Below, piece by piece: positions 30,791 through 41,935 of a DNA stretch of 64,000 nucleotides. The notes below the pieces were generated by a model. The model made no database searches and was not told the origin of the DNA. It was given only the letters and a program-made list of their open reading frames with translations. The translations under genes were made by a program, and so were the position numbers. How positions within the stretch are numbered: position 1 is the first letter of the stretch; the number at the start of each line of letters is the position of its first letter. The stretch comes from Erinaceus europaeus (Eukaryota > Chordata > Mammalia > Eulipotyphla > Erinaceidae), in NCBI RefSeq assembly GCF_950295315.1, contig NW_026647260.1, forward strand, positions 1 through 64,000, read 5' to 3'.

Positions 30791-32469
30791 GAGCTTGTGC
30801 ATATTTCTGATTGTGCCTGTGTATGTGTGTTTGTGTGCTGAACAGGCAGCCAAACATGACTGGCCAAGCTCATGCCCTTAAATGCTGAGGGGGTGCCCCA
30901 GCTTCCCCCAGTGGGTGACGGTGGGTGACAATGTCTGGATGATAGTGAGGCAGGGGATTGAAGTAGGAACTATGGAGAGTCAGACATGACTGTCCCTTTA
31001 CATATGCATTCCTGATTAGCCAGAATCTGGGTTACCTGGCCTGCCCCTGACCATCTGGGGTATCTGTAGTTAGGTTGTAGGTGAGGGTGGCTACCTAGAG
31101 GCATGCAGTGAGACTAGTATAGGTGAGCTCTGAGCACACACACACACACACAAACATGCACACCCACACGCAAACATATACACACTAGTCCAGGCCTGGT
31201 AGTACATCATATGGAAAGCCTAGTGTAGGTCTGGGGGTCTGTGGGCATGAGAGCTGCTGCCTTACCATCTCTACAACCCAAGTTTGAATCTGTCAAGAAT
31301 TAAAGCAGTGCAGGAGGTTTTGGCACTATAGTTTCTTTCAGGCTCTACTTCTCCCACATTCTCTGTCTTTATCTCTCAAATGTTCTCACTCACTCTGTCT
31401 CCACTAATTAATATTTTACTTATATCCTTATTTTACTGATAGGCCCAGATATACAAAGAGAGTTACCAGAGCACTGCTGAGCTCTGGCTTGTCATGGTGG
31501 CCATTACACCTTGGGTACTGGAGCCTCAGACTTGTAAGTCTCTCTGGCACAAGCCATATTCTTTCTGTCTTCTCATATCCATGCTTGCACCTCTCTCAGA
31601 ATTTATTATATATAGAGATATATACCACCCAGAGAAGCATCAAGGACTAGAGAGACTGGCAATTACACCTTCAGGTTCACAGACCAGATATATGCTATCA
31701 CTGAGCTTGTAAATATATATTTATATTTGTCTTTTTTAGAATTGTTGACTCATGTATTTCATCTTAATTGAGAACTACCACATTTGTCCCAGACTCTTTT
31801 TTCATAAATTTTTGGCCTGATACTTGGACCAGGATTCACTACAATTATAAATAGAACCTTCCAGGAGCATTTCTAATAGCATTTCTATAATCATCCTTAT
31901 TGTAATGATCATTGTACAGAAATTGCCTCTTTCTTTTCTAGCCTAAGGTTCAATACAGATGCATTTGTTTTCCTTCTCCAGAAATTTTAATTTCCAAGAA
32001 CACTCAAGTGTCAGGGAACTTTTGAAGCAGCCCTCACTTTATCAGCAGTCTGTCTAGATGATTCTGCCATAATCAGGTCTTCTTGTTGTTTTCATTTTTT
32101 AATTGTTTTTCAAAAAATCCATCCTAGATCCTCCCTATTTAGTTACATGTTTGCGTTAGTCAGATATCCCATGGGGAGTATTTTCTTCTGCTTGGTAGAT
32201 TTTGATTTATAATTGAAGGGGACTCTTACTGCACAATATATTACCTGTCACGAATTCTACAGATTCTCTTAGATTGTTCAAGATAGTGAAATCCAATGCA
32301 CAATGGATGTGAATTGCATGGCTTTAAAGAATGGTCATTATTTTACATAAAATGTTTTTAACCTCAATAATTTACTGTTGTTTATTAAGGGAGTGATGGT
32401 TTACAATCAAGAGTCAAATGTAATTGTGGGCATAGAGGAAATATTTCTCACCTTCCCTGTATCTCTGTA

Positions 32470-32690
32470 CAATATTTTAAATTTCTTATTTAGGGGAAGG
32501 AGACAGTCATAAGTTGAGAGAGCAGGGCCCAAGCAGGAAGAGAGGAATAGAGAAAGAGAGACAGCTGCAGCTCTGATTTGCCACTGGCCAAGCATTTCCC
32601 CAGCCGGGTAAGTGGTGACAAGGTTCTCAAAATGGAGTCCTGGCACATTGTTGCCTGGGAGCTCAACCAGGTGACCCTCTACTCAGGCTC
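32470..32690 (-). mobile_element. Ancestral SINE-ii (E3 version)
   Basis: TTCTTATTTAGGGGAAGGAGACAG, AGCTGCAGCTCTGATTTGCCAC, GTTCTCAAAATGGAGTCC and AGCTCAACCAGGTGACCC. It is at the position equivalent to 26345-26565 and to the old SINE in each unit of the array. Confidence 0.7.
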
Positions 32691-32838
32691 CATTCATTTC
32701 CCATGTAACTATCTAACCACACTAAGCACTTCTCAGCCTTAATATTCTTGAAACTTAACACTTCCCCATTCCACCCAAGAAACTTTGACCTTTTACTTGG
32801 GTGCAATACAGCAAGTCCAATAGATATTTCAGGGAAAA

Positions 32839-32839
<1 letters not shown>

Positions 32840-32879
<40 letters not shown>

Positions 32880-32900
32880 TGTGTATGTGTGTGTGTGTCT
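32840..32900. repeat. (TG)n microsatellite
   Basis: A TG tract with two A interruptions, preceding the acceptor-like ATTCCTGATTCAGG at about 32930-32943. Confidence 0.95.
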
Positions 32901-35405
32901 GAGTGTTGATTATCACTGGTGTTTCTTTATTCCTGATTCAGGATCTTAGGGACTGGGTTGTGCTATGACAAAGGAAGTTACCACTGCAAAAGTGCTTTTG
33001 CAAGTATGAATGTCCCACTGGACTCTGGATACTGTTGTTCATTCTCCATGGAGATCCTCACATTGGTTCTTCAAATACTCATTCCCATGCTGTGTGTAAT
33101 TTTATGTGCAGACTCAAATGACAGTGGCAAAGAGAGCTCAGCTACATTCTGCTCTGTGTCCACAAGTATAGTTGAGTATAGAGCTATTTTAGAATGAGGA
33201 GAGCTGAGGATTTGTGCTCCATAGACGACAAGGTTTGCATTTCACATAGACTCGCCCAGACCTCTGTTCTTTCTTGTGGGGTGTGGGGATCCCCCATTTG
33301 GCTTTTTCTGAGAAGACTGTACTGGAAGCTTGTGAATACCTGTGCTCAGCTGCATTCCGCTGAGTGTCCAAAAGAGGGCAGCACCAGAGTGGGAATGAGG
33401 CTCCTTGGGGCAAGTGCCCTTGAGGCACTGGCCAAGGAGAGTGGCAACAGTGTTTGGGTGAGCGGAGTTCAGCCCAGCACCCTCAGGGCCCTCAGGGCCA
33501 GGCCTTGCAGAAGCTTTCCACTGCGCATGTGCATAAATCAGTTTGTGCCTGTGCCTGTGTGGATGCGTGCGTGTGTGTGACTGTGAGTGTGTGCGTGTGT
33601 GTAAGGTAGAGAGAGAGAGAACCACAGAAACATTGTGGCACAGGTGATTTTGTGTACAACACTTGGCACATTATGGATTACAGCTGAATATTGTCACCAT
33701 TGTAGCTCTCCTTGGCCCTTGGTCACTTTTCTTCTTTTCAGATGTAAAAACACTGAAGAGGGAGAGGTTTTTGCCCCAGGCTTGCACTGGGAACGAGCAG
33801 CTGCCCTGTGTGTGTTGCCAGCCTAGGAAACTTATTGTGGTGCCTGTCCATGTAGAGACTTTCCTGGATGAGTTCCTTCTCGAGCCTTTTTCGCTCGGTC
33901 CCGTAGGAGCTGCATACAGCTAATGATTTGGAGATTTTACTCCTTTGGACAATTCTTTTCCTGATGCATAGTTTCTCTCCAGGATTTAGCAATCAATTGT
34001 TTGAATGTCATATAGAATCCATTGTAGAAAATGATTACATCAGTGTAATACTTACACACACACACACACACACACACACACGTATATATAACATGTAGAT
34101 GTCTGAAAATATTTTTAGCTAGAGCCCTGCACAGCTCTGGATTAGGGTAGTAATGGGTATAGACCTGGCTCTTCCGAGCAACAGTCATTAGAGACATCTC
34201 ACAGAGCCATTTGTATTCCTCTAATCACATTTCAAAACTCCCTTAGCACAAGCTACCCCTGAGAAATCATTTACTTACCCCCTTGCTCTTTTTGTCCACC
34301 TATTCCTATCTGAAAAATGTAAATAAGAGAAAAATAGACATAGTATAGTTACCTTCACACAGGGCAGGCTGAGGCTGGATGAGGGAGATGCAATCAGCCA
34401 GCCTAAATCTCTTGGCTGGAGCATCACAAAGACTACTTCCAATTTGGAGAGGCAAGGGCAGTTTAGGAGAATGGGCTGCATGCCAAGTGTTGCTTCTCAG
34501 AGTGGCTAAGACCTAGATGTTTCAAGTGTTACCCTTCATCAGAAACATAAAATAACAATGCCACTCGTAAGAAGTATGCATGGGCATGGAGGGTATGTCT
34601 TCAGTGCTCTAGCACTGATCAACTCAGGGCCAGGATTTTTGTCTATTTCTGTCTCTCTCTTTGTTTCTCTCTCATTATTTCTACGTGCCTTCTTTACTGG
34701 GCCCTTACTGGTAGTCAGTGCCTGCATCATGAGCTCAGTCTTCCTGGTGTTGACATTTTCCTTTCTTTGCCTTTTGGATTATTCAGTCTTATGCATATCG
34801 AGTAGTTCAGAGGGGAATTGAGGAGACAGCCTTCCTGCTGCAAGTTCCAGGCAAATGTCCATCCCCAGCTGCAGCTGTCCAGGACCTCTGTGATGGACTC
34901 CCCTTCTACAAGACCCTGAGGCTGACACTCAGCCTAAATGCAGCCCTCCTCTCCTTTCTGCACAGCATCCTTGTCCTTATCCCATGAGAACCCAGGTCAA
35001 GAGAAGTGAACCTCTATCCCACTGGCACACACAATGTGCTTTCCCTCTATTGGGCTGAATGTAAAGGATCTGTGGTACTGATGGCCACACCAGTGTCCAG
35101 ATTTTCCACGCAAAACTGAAGCTTCCAGGATTCAGAAAGAGGGTATTTTGATGGCTGTGAAATGTCTTTTCCAAGTGCCTCATGAGGTTTCAAATCCTTT
35201 TGAAACCTGAAGTTCTTTCTTGTATCTAGGCAATATTCTCACCTCTGGCAAGAAGGCCCGCCCAACTAGGAGCACAGCTATTCCGGGGTCAGGAGTTCTG
35301 CCAGTCTGCTGGCTCCTGGAGGGATTCCTGAGTATCTCCTCAGGACCCAAGTGGTAACAGGTGTTTCCAATTGCCTTTATTAGCGGGAGCCAGGCCCTCA
35401 GGTGA

Positions 35406-35450
35406 GGGGCGGGGCTGTGATGTGCACTGGAAGCTCCTGACTCAGCCAAT
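35406..35450 (+). promoter_or_regulatory. Second GC-box/CCAAT module of U0
   Basis: GGGGCGGGGC at 35406-35415, then CCAAT at 35446-35450 followed by GGAGGCACCCATCTTCC. The equivalent E1 text (about 5635-5695) has neither motif. Confidence 0.5.
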
Positions 35451-36155
35451 GGAGGCACCCATCTTCCTTTTGTCTCTTCATAGCAAGGGCCCAGGGATTT
35501 TCTGGTTCCTGCAAGCAGAGCAACTTTGTATGGGACACTCATGCATGCCTACATCTGGGAATCTCTCTGAGTGTGATGTGTGGATACCAGGACACCATGG
35601 TCAGGGATGTGAAGCCACAGGAGCAATTCCCTTAGCAGGACCCAAAGGGTAGGTGTAAGGGTCCGGGTTCATCCACTATTGTTTGGTCGAACAGTGTTCC
35701 CATCTATGTTGAAACTCAGCTCTGCCTCGGTGCTTGCTGGGATTATAGTCTGCTGCCCTGAGCAGTGGACTGAGAGTCTGGAGGCTGAGTAGGCAACCAA
35801 ACGTGACAGGACAGTCTCATGCCCCTGAATTCTGAGGGGTTCCCCAGCATCGCCCGTGACAGTGTTTGGATGATAGTGAAGCATGGGAATAAATGGGGAA
35901 CTCAGGAGAGCGAGACATGAGAGTCCCTTTGCATATGCATTCTTGCTTAGCCAGAATCTGGGCTAGCTGGCTTGCCCTGACCAGCTAAGTTCTCTGTACA
36001 TAAGTTGCAGGTGAGGCTGGCTACCTTACCATCCATGCTCTGAGACTACTATAGGTGAGCTCTGAGCACACACAGACACACACACACACAGACACACACA
36101 CACACAGACACACACACACACACACAAAATTACTGTCAGGTCTGGTAGTACAGCA

Positions 36156-39125
36156 TATGGTGAAGGCTGGGGCTGTCTGGGGTCTGTGGGCATGAGAGCT
36201 GCTGCCTTACAATCTCTACAAGCCAGGTTTGAACCTGTCATCAATGAACACAGTGTAGGAGGTTTTTGAGTTCTGGTCTCTTTCCAACTCATCTATTTCT
36301 CTTCTCGCCTTTTCTGTCTCTGACTCTCATAGGCTCTCACTCACTCTGTCTGCACTCATTAATATTTTACTTATATACTTATTTTACTGACAGGCCCAGA
36401 TATACAAAGAGAGTTACCAGAGCACTGCTGAGCTCTGGCTTGTTGTGTTGGCGATTTCACCTAGGCTACTGGAGCCCCAGTTTGTAAGTCTTTCTGACAC
36501 AAGCCATATTCTGTGTCCTCATTTCCATGCCAGTATCTCTCAGAGTTTATAATAAAGATATACATATATATATACATATATATATATATGTCATTTTTAG
36601 AATTGTCAACCTATGTATTTGTTCTTAATTCAGAATTACCACATTTATAACAGTCTACATTTTCAGAAATAATTGGCCATATAGTTGGAGCAGGATTCAA
36701 TACAATTATAAATAATTGAACCTTCCTGTAGCATTTCTAATAGCGTTTCTATTAGCATCCTTATTGTAATTATCATAGCACAGAACTTCCCTCCTTTTTC
36801 TAGTGTATACTTCAATACGTATGTGTTTGATTTCTTTCTCTGGAAATCTTAATTTCCCTGGACCCTGAAGTGTCAGGGAATTTTTGAAGCAGCCCTCCGT
36901 TTCTCAGCAGATGGTTTCTATGTTTCTGCTGTAATCAGGTCTTCTTCTGGTTTATGTTTTTATTTTTTAATTTTTTTCAAGTCCTCCTAGATCATCCCCA
37001 TTTATTTGCATATTTATTTATTGAGTCAGGTATCACATGTGGCAACATTTCTTCTGCTTGAGAGATTTTCTCTTATAATTGAAGGGAACTTTTGATGCAC
37101 AATACATTTCCTGGGGCAAATACTACACACATATGGTGAAGGCTTGGGTTGTCTGGGGTCTGTGGGCATTAGAGCTGCTGCCTTACAATCTCTACAACCC
37201 AGGTTTGAACCTGTCATGAATGAACACAGCCTGGGGGTTTTTGACTTCTGGTCTCTTTCCAACTCTTCTATTTCTCTACTCACCTTCTCTATCTCTGACT
37301 CTCACAGTCTCTCACTCACTCTGTCTGAACTCAGGAATATTTTACTTATATCCTTATTTTATTGACAGGCCCAGATACACAAAGAGAGTGGTCAGAGCAC
37401 TGCTGAGCTCTGGCTGGTTTTGTTTGTGATTTCACCTGGGCTACTGGAGCCTCAGCTTTGTAAGTCTCTCTGACTCAAGCCATATTCTGTCTCCTCATAG
37501 CCATGGCAGTATCTCTCAGACTTTATAATAAAGATATACATCCAAATACATATATAAATATACACATATATATATATCTGTCATTGTTAGAATTGTCAAC
37601 CTATGTAATTGATCTTAATCAGAATTAACACATTTATAACAGCTTCCTTTTTCATTAATTATTGGCCACATAGTTGGAGCAGGATTCAATACAATTATAA
37701 ATAATAGAACCTTCCAGTAGCATTTCTAATAGCATTTCTATCAGCATCCTTATTGTAATTATCATAGTACACAACTTGCTTCCTTTCTCTAGTGTAAGCT
37801 TCAATACCTATGAGTTTCTTTTCATTCTCCTGAAATCTTAATTTCCCTAGACTCTGAAGTGTCTCGGAACTTTTGAGGCAGCCCTCTGTTTCTCAGCAGA
37901 TGGTTTCTATGTTTCTGCTGTAATCAGGTCTTCTTGTGATTTTTGTTTTTTTTTTCCATTTGTTTCAAATTCTCCTAGATCATCCCCATGTATTTGCATA
38001 TTTATTTATTTATTTATTTATTTATTTAGTCCTATATTACATGAGGGGTCATTTCTTCTGCGTGATAGATTTTCCCCCTATAATTGAAGGGAACTGTACA
38101 CTCACAATACATTTCCTGTCGTAAATACTACACACATATGGTGAAGGCAGGTGTTGTCTGGGGTCTGTGGACAGGAGACTGCTGCCTTACAATCTCAACA
38201 ACCCAGGTTTGAACCTGTCATGTATGAACACAGAGTGGGAGGCTTTGGACTTCTGGTCTCTTTCCAACTCTTCTATTTCTCTTCTTGCCTTCTCTGTCTC
38301 TGACTCTCACAGGCTCTCACTCACTCTGTCTGCACTCATTAATATTTTACTTATATATTATTTTACTGACAGGCCCAGATATACAAAGAGAGTCACCAGG
38401 GCACTGCTGAGCTCTGGCTTGTTTTGTTGGCGATTTCACCTAGGCTTCTGGAGCCTCAGCTTTGTAAGTCTCTCTAGCACAAGCCATACTCTGTCTCCTC
38501 ATAGCCATGCCAGTATCCCTCAGAGTTGATAATAAAGATACACATACATATATGTACATATATACATATATGTACATATATATATTTATATCAGTCATTT
38601 TTAGAATTGTTGAACTTTTTATTTGATCTCAATGCAGAATTACCACATTTATTACAGCCTCCTTATTCATAAATAATTGGTCACATAGTTGGAGCAGGAT
38701 TCACCACAATTATAAATTATAAACCTTCCGGTAGCATTTCCAATAGCCTTTCTATCAGTATCCTTATTGTAATTATCATAGCACATCACTTGCCTCCATT
38801 TTCTAGTGTAAGCTTCAAAACGTATGCGTTTCTTTTCATTCTCGGAATTCTTAATTTGCCTGGACCCCGAAGTGTCAGGGAATTTTTGAAGCAGCCCTGT
38901 GTTTCTCAGCAGACGTTTTCTATATTTCTGCTGTCATCAGGTCTTCCTGTGGTCTTTGTTTTTATTTATTTTTTTTTCAAATCCTCCTAGATCGTTCCCA
39001 TTTATTTGCATATTTATTTATTCATTTAGTCCGATATCACATGAGGGGTCATTTCTTCTGCCTGATAGATTTTCTCTTATAATTGAAGGGAACTTTTGAC
39101 ACACAATACATTTCCTTTTGCAGAT
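36156..39125 (+). repeat. Subrepeats A, B, C of U0 (~1 kb each)
   Basis: Each begins TATGGTGAAGGC followed by a TGTCTGGGGTCTGTGG text: A at 36156, B at 37132 and C at 38137 (periods 976 and 1005 bp). Each contains a SINE-iii-derived segment (CCCAGATATACAAAGAGAGT ... GGAGCC ... GTAAGTC), then AT-rich sequence with TCATTTTTAGAATTGT, AACCTTCC and TTTTTGAAGCAGCCCT blocks. E1-E3 have only one such segment, so the triplication postdates them. Confidence 0.88.
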
Positions 39126-39364
39126 ACTACACACTACTACAACTGCTACTGCACCGTTTTTGACTGTGACATCCCATGCACAATGGATTAGTATTGCATG
39201 GCTCTAGAGAATGTTCACGATTTAACCTACAATGTTTTTAACCTCACAAATATTTACTCTGTTCTTTCTTGGGGGATGAATGGTTTACAGTCAACAGTTC
39301 CATGTAATAGTGGGCAGGGGAGGTTAATTTTTCCCACTATCCCTGTATTTCTGTACATCCTTTG

Positions 39365-39585
39365 TAACTTTCTTATTGAGGAGAAGCAAAGAGTCATAAA
39401 TTGAGAGAGCAGGGCCCATGAAGGAAGAGAGACAGAGAGACAGCTGCAGCTCTGATTTGTCACTAGCCCAGCTTTTCCCTAGCTGGGTAAGTGGTGACCA
39501 GGGGCTCAAAACAGGGTCCTGGGATTCCACATAGTTCCCTGGCAGCTCCATCAGCTGTCCCTTCAACCCATGCTCCCTTCGTGGT
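39365..39585 (-). mobile_element. Ancestral SINE-ii (U0 version)
   Basis: CTTTCTTATTGAGGAGAAGC, CAGCTGCAGCTCTGATTTGTC, GGGGCTCAAAACAGGG and CCTTCAACCCATGCTCCC. It is at the fixed unit position, and is recognisable as SINE-ii only by comparison with E2. Confidence 0.65.
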
Positions 39586-40052
39586 CCATATAACTATCGA
39601 TCTGCTCTAGGCATTTCTCACCTTCATATGCCAGAAACTTAACACTTCTCCCCTCCACCCATGAAACTTTGACCTTTAGCTAGGGTGCAAAACAGCAACT
39701 GCAATCCAAGTTATTTTAGGGAAAAGTGTGTACGTCTCTGTTTGAAGGTGTGTGTGTGTGTGTGTTTGTGTAAGTGTGCATAAGTGTGTTTCAGTTATGA
39801 TTACCGCTGTTGTTTCTTTATTCCTGACGCAGGGACTTAGGAACTGGGTTGTGTTATGACAAAGGAAGTTTCCACTGCACAAGTGGTTTTTCAAGTATGA
39901 ATGGCACATTGGATTGTGGACACTGTTGTGCATTCTCCCAGGTGGTCCTCAGATGGGTTCTTTCCTTTGCTATTCCCATGCTGTGTGTAATTTTCTGGGT
40001 AGACTCAAAAAGAGGAGTGCCATGGGGAGCTCAGCTGCATTCTGCTGTATGT

Positions 40053-40313
40053 CCACAAGGTGGCAGCAAAGCCCATAGTTGAGTGTAGTGATTCTGTGGA
40101 ATGAGGAGAACTCTAGGATTTGTGGCCCGTGGAGCGCAGGGTTGAAATTGACATAGAGTGCCCTAGACATCTGTTCTTTCCTGTGGGGTGGGGGGATCCC
40201 CCATTTGGCTTTGCAAGTGGAAGGGGTTTCTCTCTTTGTCTGGGATGACTCTACTGGGAGCTTGTGAATCCCTGTGCTCAGCTGCATTCTGCTGGGTGTC
40301 CACAAGAGGGCAG
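40053..40313 (+). promoter_or_regulatory. CTCF-like pair of U1
   Basis: Site 1 CCACAAGGTGGCAG (40053-40066) and site 2 CCACAAGAGGGCAG (40300-40313), same strand, 247 bp apart. Each is preceded by GCTGCATTCTGCTG and a GTCC lead, so the two sites come from an old local duplication of about 247 bp. CTCF is a zinc-finger protein that anchors chromatin loops in an orientation-dependent way. The match to its core consensus is 12 of 13 positions at each site. Actual binding is inference. Confidence 0.65.
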
Positions 40314-40404
40314 CACCAGGGCGGGACTAAGGCTCCATGGGGCAAGTGCCCTGAGGCACTGGGCTAGGAGAGTGGCGACAGTGTTTCTGGGTGTGCCCCA
40401 AGAG

Positions 40405-41280
40405 CATGGCCAGCCTAGCGCAGGCAGGCAGTGTCCTAAGGACGGGCCCAGACAGGAGCTGTGGGGGTCGTGTTTGCAGAAACAGGGCCTTCAGAGGATG
40501 GCAGAAGGTCCCCGGGGGCGGGCCTCAGAGCCCGTGCCCAATGAGCCTGAGGGGAGGGCCCAGTGGGTATTCATAGAGACAGCTGGCCAATCAGAGAGGA
40601 GGAACGTCACCCTCAGGGGCGTGAAGCAAGAGCTGGCCAATGAGAACAGAGGAGGAGTTGCGTGGGCGGGCCTCAGAGAGCAGCCCACCAATGAGAGCCT
40701 GGGTGCTGGCTCTGGGTGGGCGTACCCCTGGAGGTCAGCCAATCAGGGTCCAGCGGAATTGCCTGGGGGGCGGGCCCTCGGGAGGCTGTCCAATGAGCGC
40801 CTGGGGCGGGCCTCGTGGGCGGAGGCCAGGAGGCTGGCCAATCATGGGGCAAGGGCGGTGACCTTCCTGGGCGTGCCTTAGGAACTGGCCTATCAGAGGG
40901 CGCCCCTCAGACAGCAGCCCGCCAATGGGAGCCAAGAGAAGGCTGGCTGGGGGCGTGTCCCTGGGACACCAGGCCAATCAGGGTTGAGCGGAAGGGGCTG
41001 GTGGGCGGGCCTTCCGGAGGCTGCCCAATGAGCGTGCAGCAGGGCCGTGTGGGCGGTGCTCAAGGCCGCTGGCCAATCACTGACTAGGGGCCCGGACCCT
41101 CCTGGGCGTGTCCAAGCACACTGGCCAATGAGATTGCTGGTGGGGTTCTGGGCGTGGCCTAAGCCTCTGGCCTATCAGAGCCTGGCTGGCGCCCTGTGGG
41201 CGGGCCTTCTGAAGGAAGCCCGCCAATGGGAGCTCAGAGCTGGCCTTAAAAGGCTGGGCGTGCTTCCAGGAAACGTGAAG
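40405..41280 (+). promoter_or_regulatory. CCAAT/GC-box array of U1 with CCTTAAAAGG element
   Basis: CCAAT starts at 40538, 40587, 40637, 40688, 40739, 40790, 40838, 40922, 40974, 41025, 41073, 41125 and 41223, with CCTAT at 40889 and 41171. Most steps are 46-52 bp. Most boxes are CCAATCAG/CCAATGAG/CCAATGGG, good NF-Y cores, all on the plus strand. Between them lie GGGCGGGCC and GGGCGTG words (Sp/KLF-type). The last CCAAT is followed 21 bp later by CCTTAAAAGG (41244-41253), which reads both as a TATA-like TTAAAA and as a CArG-box consensus. The region looks like a promoter made from a degenerate ~50-bp minisatellite. A 205-codon open frame (40264-40881) runs through it, but the repeat itself lacks stops. 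Confidence 0.75.
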
Positions 41281-41387
41281 CAGGGTTCAGCCCAGGGCCC
41301 TTCCTTGCAGAAGCTGTCCAGTGCGCATGTGTATAACTCCGTTTGTGCCTGTGCCTCTGTGGATGTGTGCCTGTGTGTGACTGTGAG

Positions 41388-41408
41388 AGTGTGTGTGTTT
41401 GTGTGTGT

Positions 41409-41439
<31 letters not shown>
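41388..41439. repeat. (TG)n tract downstream of the U1 array
   Basis: An interrupted TG run about 135 bp after the CCTTAAAAGG element, followed by GAGGGAGAGAGAGA. It is present at the same place in all units, with differing length. Confidence 0.95.
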
Positions 41440-41875
41440 AGGGAGAGAGAGAGAACAACAGAATCACTCTGGCACAGGAGATTTTGTGCAAAACACTTGG
41501 CACATTCTGATTTACAGCTCAATATTGACACCAGTGCAGCTCTCCATGGCCCTTGGTCACTTTTCTTCTTTTCAGATGTAAAGACACTGAAGAGGGAGAG
41601 GTTTTTGCCCTGATACTTGCACTGGGAACTAGCAGATGCCCTGTTTGTTTTGCCAGACTAGGAAACTTGTGGTGCCTGTCCATGTGGAGAGACTCCTGGA
41701 TGAGTTCCTTCTTGAGCCTTTTTCGCTCGGTCCCGTTGGAGCTGCATATAGCTAATGATTTGGAGATTTTATTCCTTTGACAATTCTTTTCCGGATGCAA
41801 AGTTTCTCTCCAGGTTTTAGCAATCAATTGTGTGAATGTCACATCGAATCCATTGTAGAAAATGACTACATCAGT

Positions 41876-41876
41876 G

Positions 41877-41924
<48 letters not shown>

Positions 41925-41935
41925 AATATATATAT
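41876..41935. repeat. (CT)n(TA)n microsatellite of U1
   Basis: A CT-rich run then a TA-rich run. Counterparts at 49723-49795 (U2) and 56569-56632 (U3) differ in length and interruptions. Confidence 0.95.

Larger units (their letters stand above)
29241..33159 (+). repeat. E3: diverged, recombined copy of the unit
   Basis: 29380-29603 matches the stretch downstream of the (TG)n in U1 (41450-41655), including CACTTTTCTTATTTCAG. At about 29604 it jumps straight to the CTCF pair (29613 and 29858), followed by a full CCAAT array to 30790. At about 30840 it jumps to the equivalent of U1 43640 (GGCAGCCAAACATGACTGG), then one subrepeat (31195-32260), the GGTTTACA block, the old SINE (32470-32690) and (TG)n at 32840-32900. 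Only one subrepeat is present, against three in the main array. The two junctions show it is a recombinant. Confidence 0.8.
33160..40052 (+). repeat. U0: first unit of the contiguous macrosatellite, CCAAT array deleted
   Basis: 6.89 kb from the first CTCF-like position to that of U1. It has the same order as U1 but is visibly diverged. The first CTCF-like site is destroyed (CCACAAG joined to TATAGTTGAG at 33160-33176), the second is mutated to CCAAAAGAGGGCAG (33368-33381), and about 0.9 kb carrying the CCAAT array is missing at about 33455-33470. The rest is complete: (CA)n at about 34052-34081, GC box 35406-35415 with CCAAT 35446-35450, (CA)n 36068-36126, three subrepeats (36156, 37132, 38137), the old SINE and (TG)n at 39745-39790. 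Confidence 0.9.

Noticed and set aside
40264..40881. A 205-codon open frame, intact in all four array units (40264, 48130, 54983, 62820)
   Set aside because: It runs through the CCAAT minisatellite, which lacks stops in several frames, and the units are so similar that conservation says nothing. In E1 the matching text is read in another frame because of indels, U0 lacks the region, and there is no recognisable domain.
40405..41280. CRISPR-like array of ~50-bp repeats
   Set aside because: There is no constant direct repeat with unique spacers: only the CCAAT and GC words recur and the rest is degenerate. The host is a mammal.
40405..41280. CCAAT/GC-box array as a retroviral LTR promoter
   Set aside because: No TG...CA termini, polyadenylation signal or target duplication brackets the region, and the ~50-bp internal periodicity is unlike an LTR.
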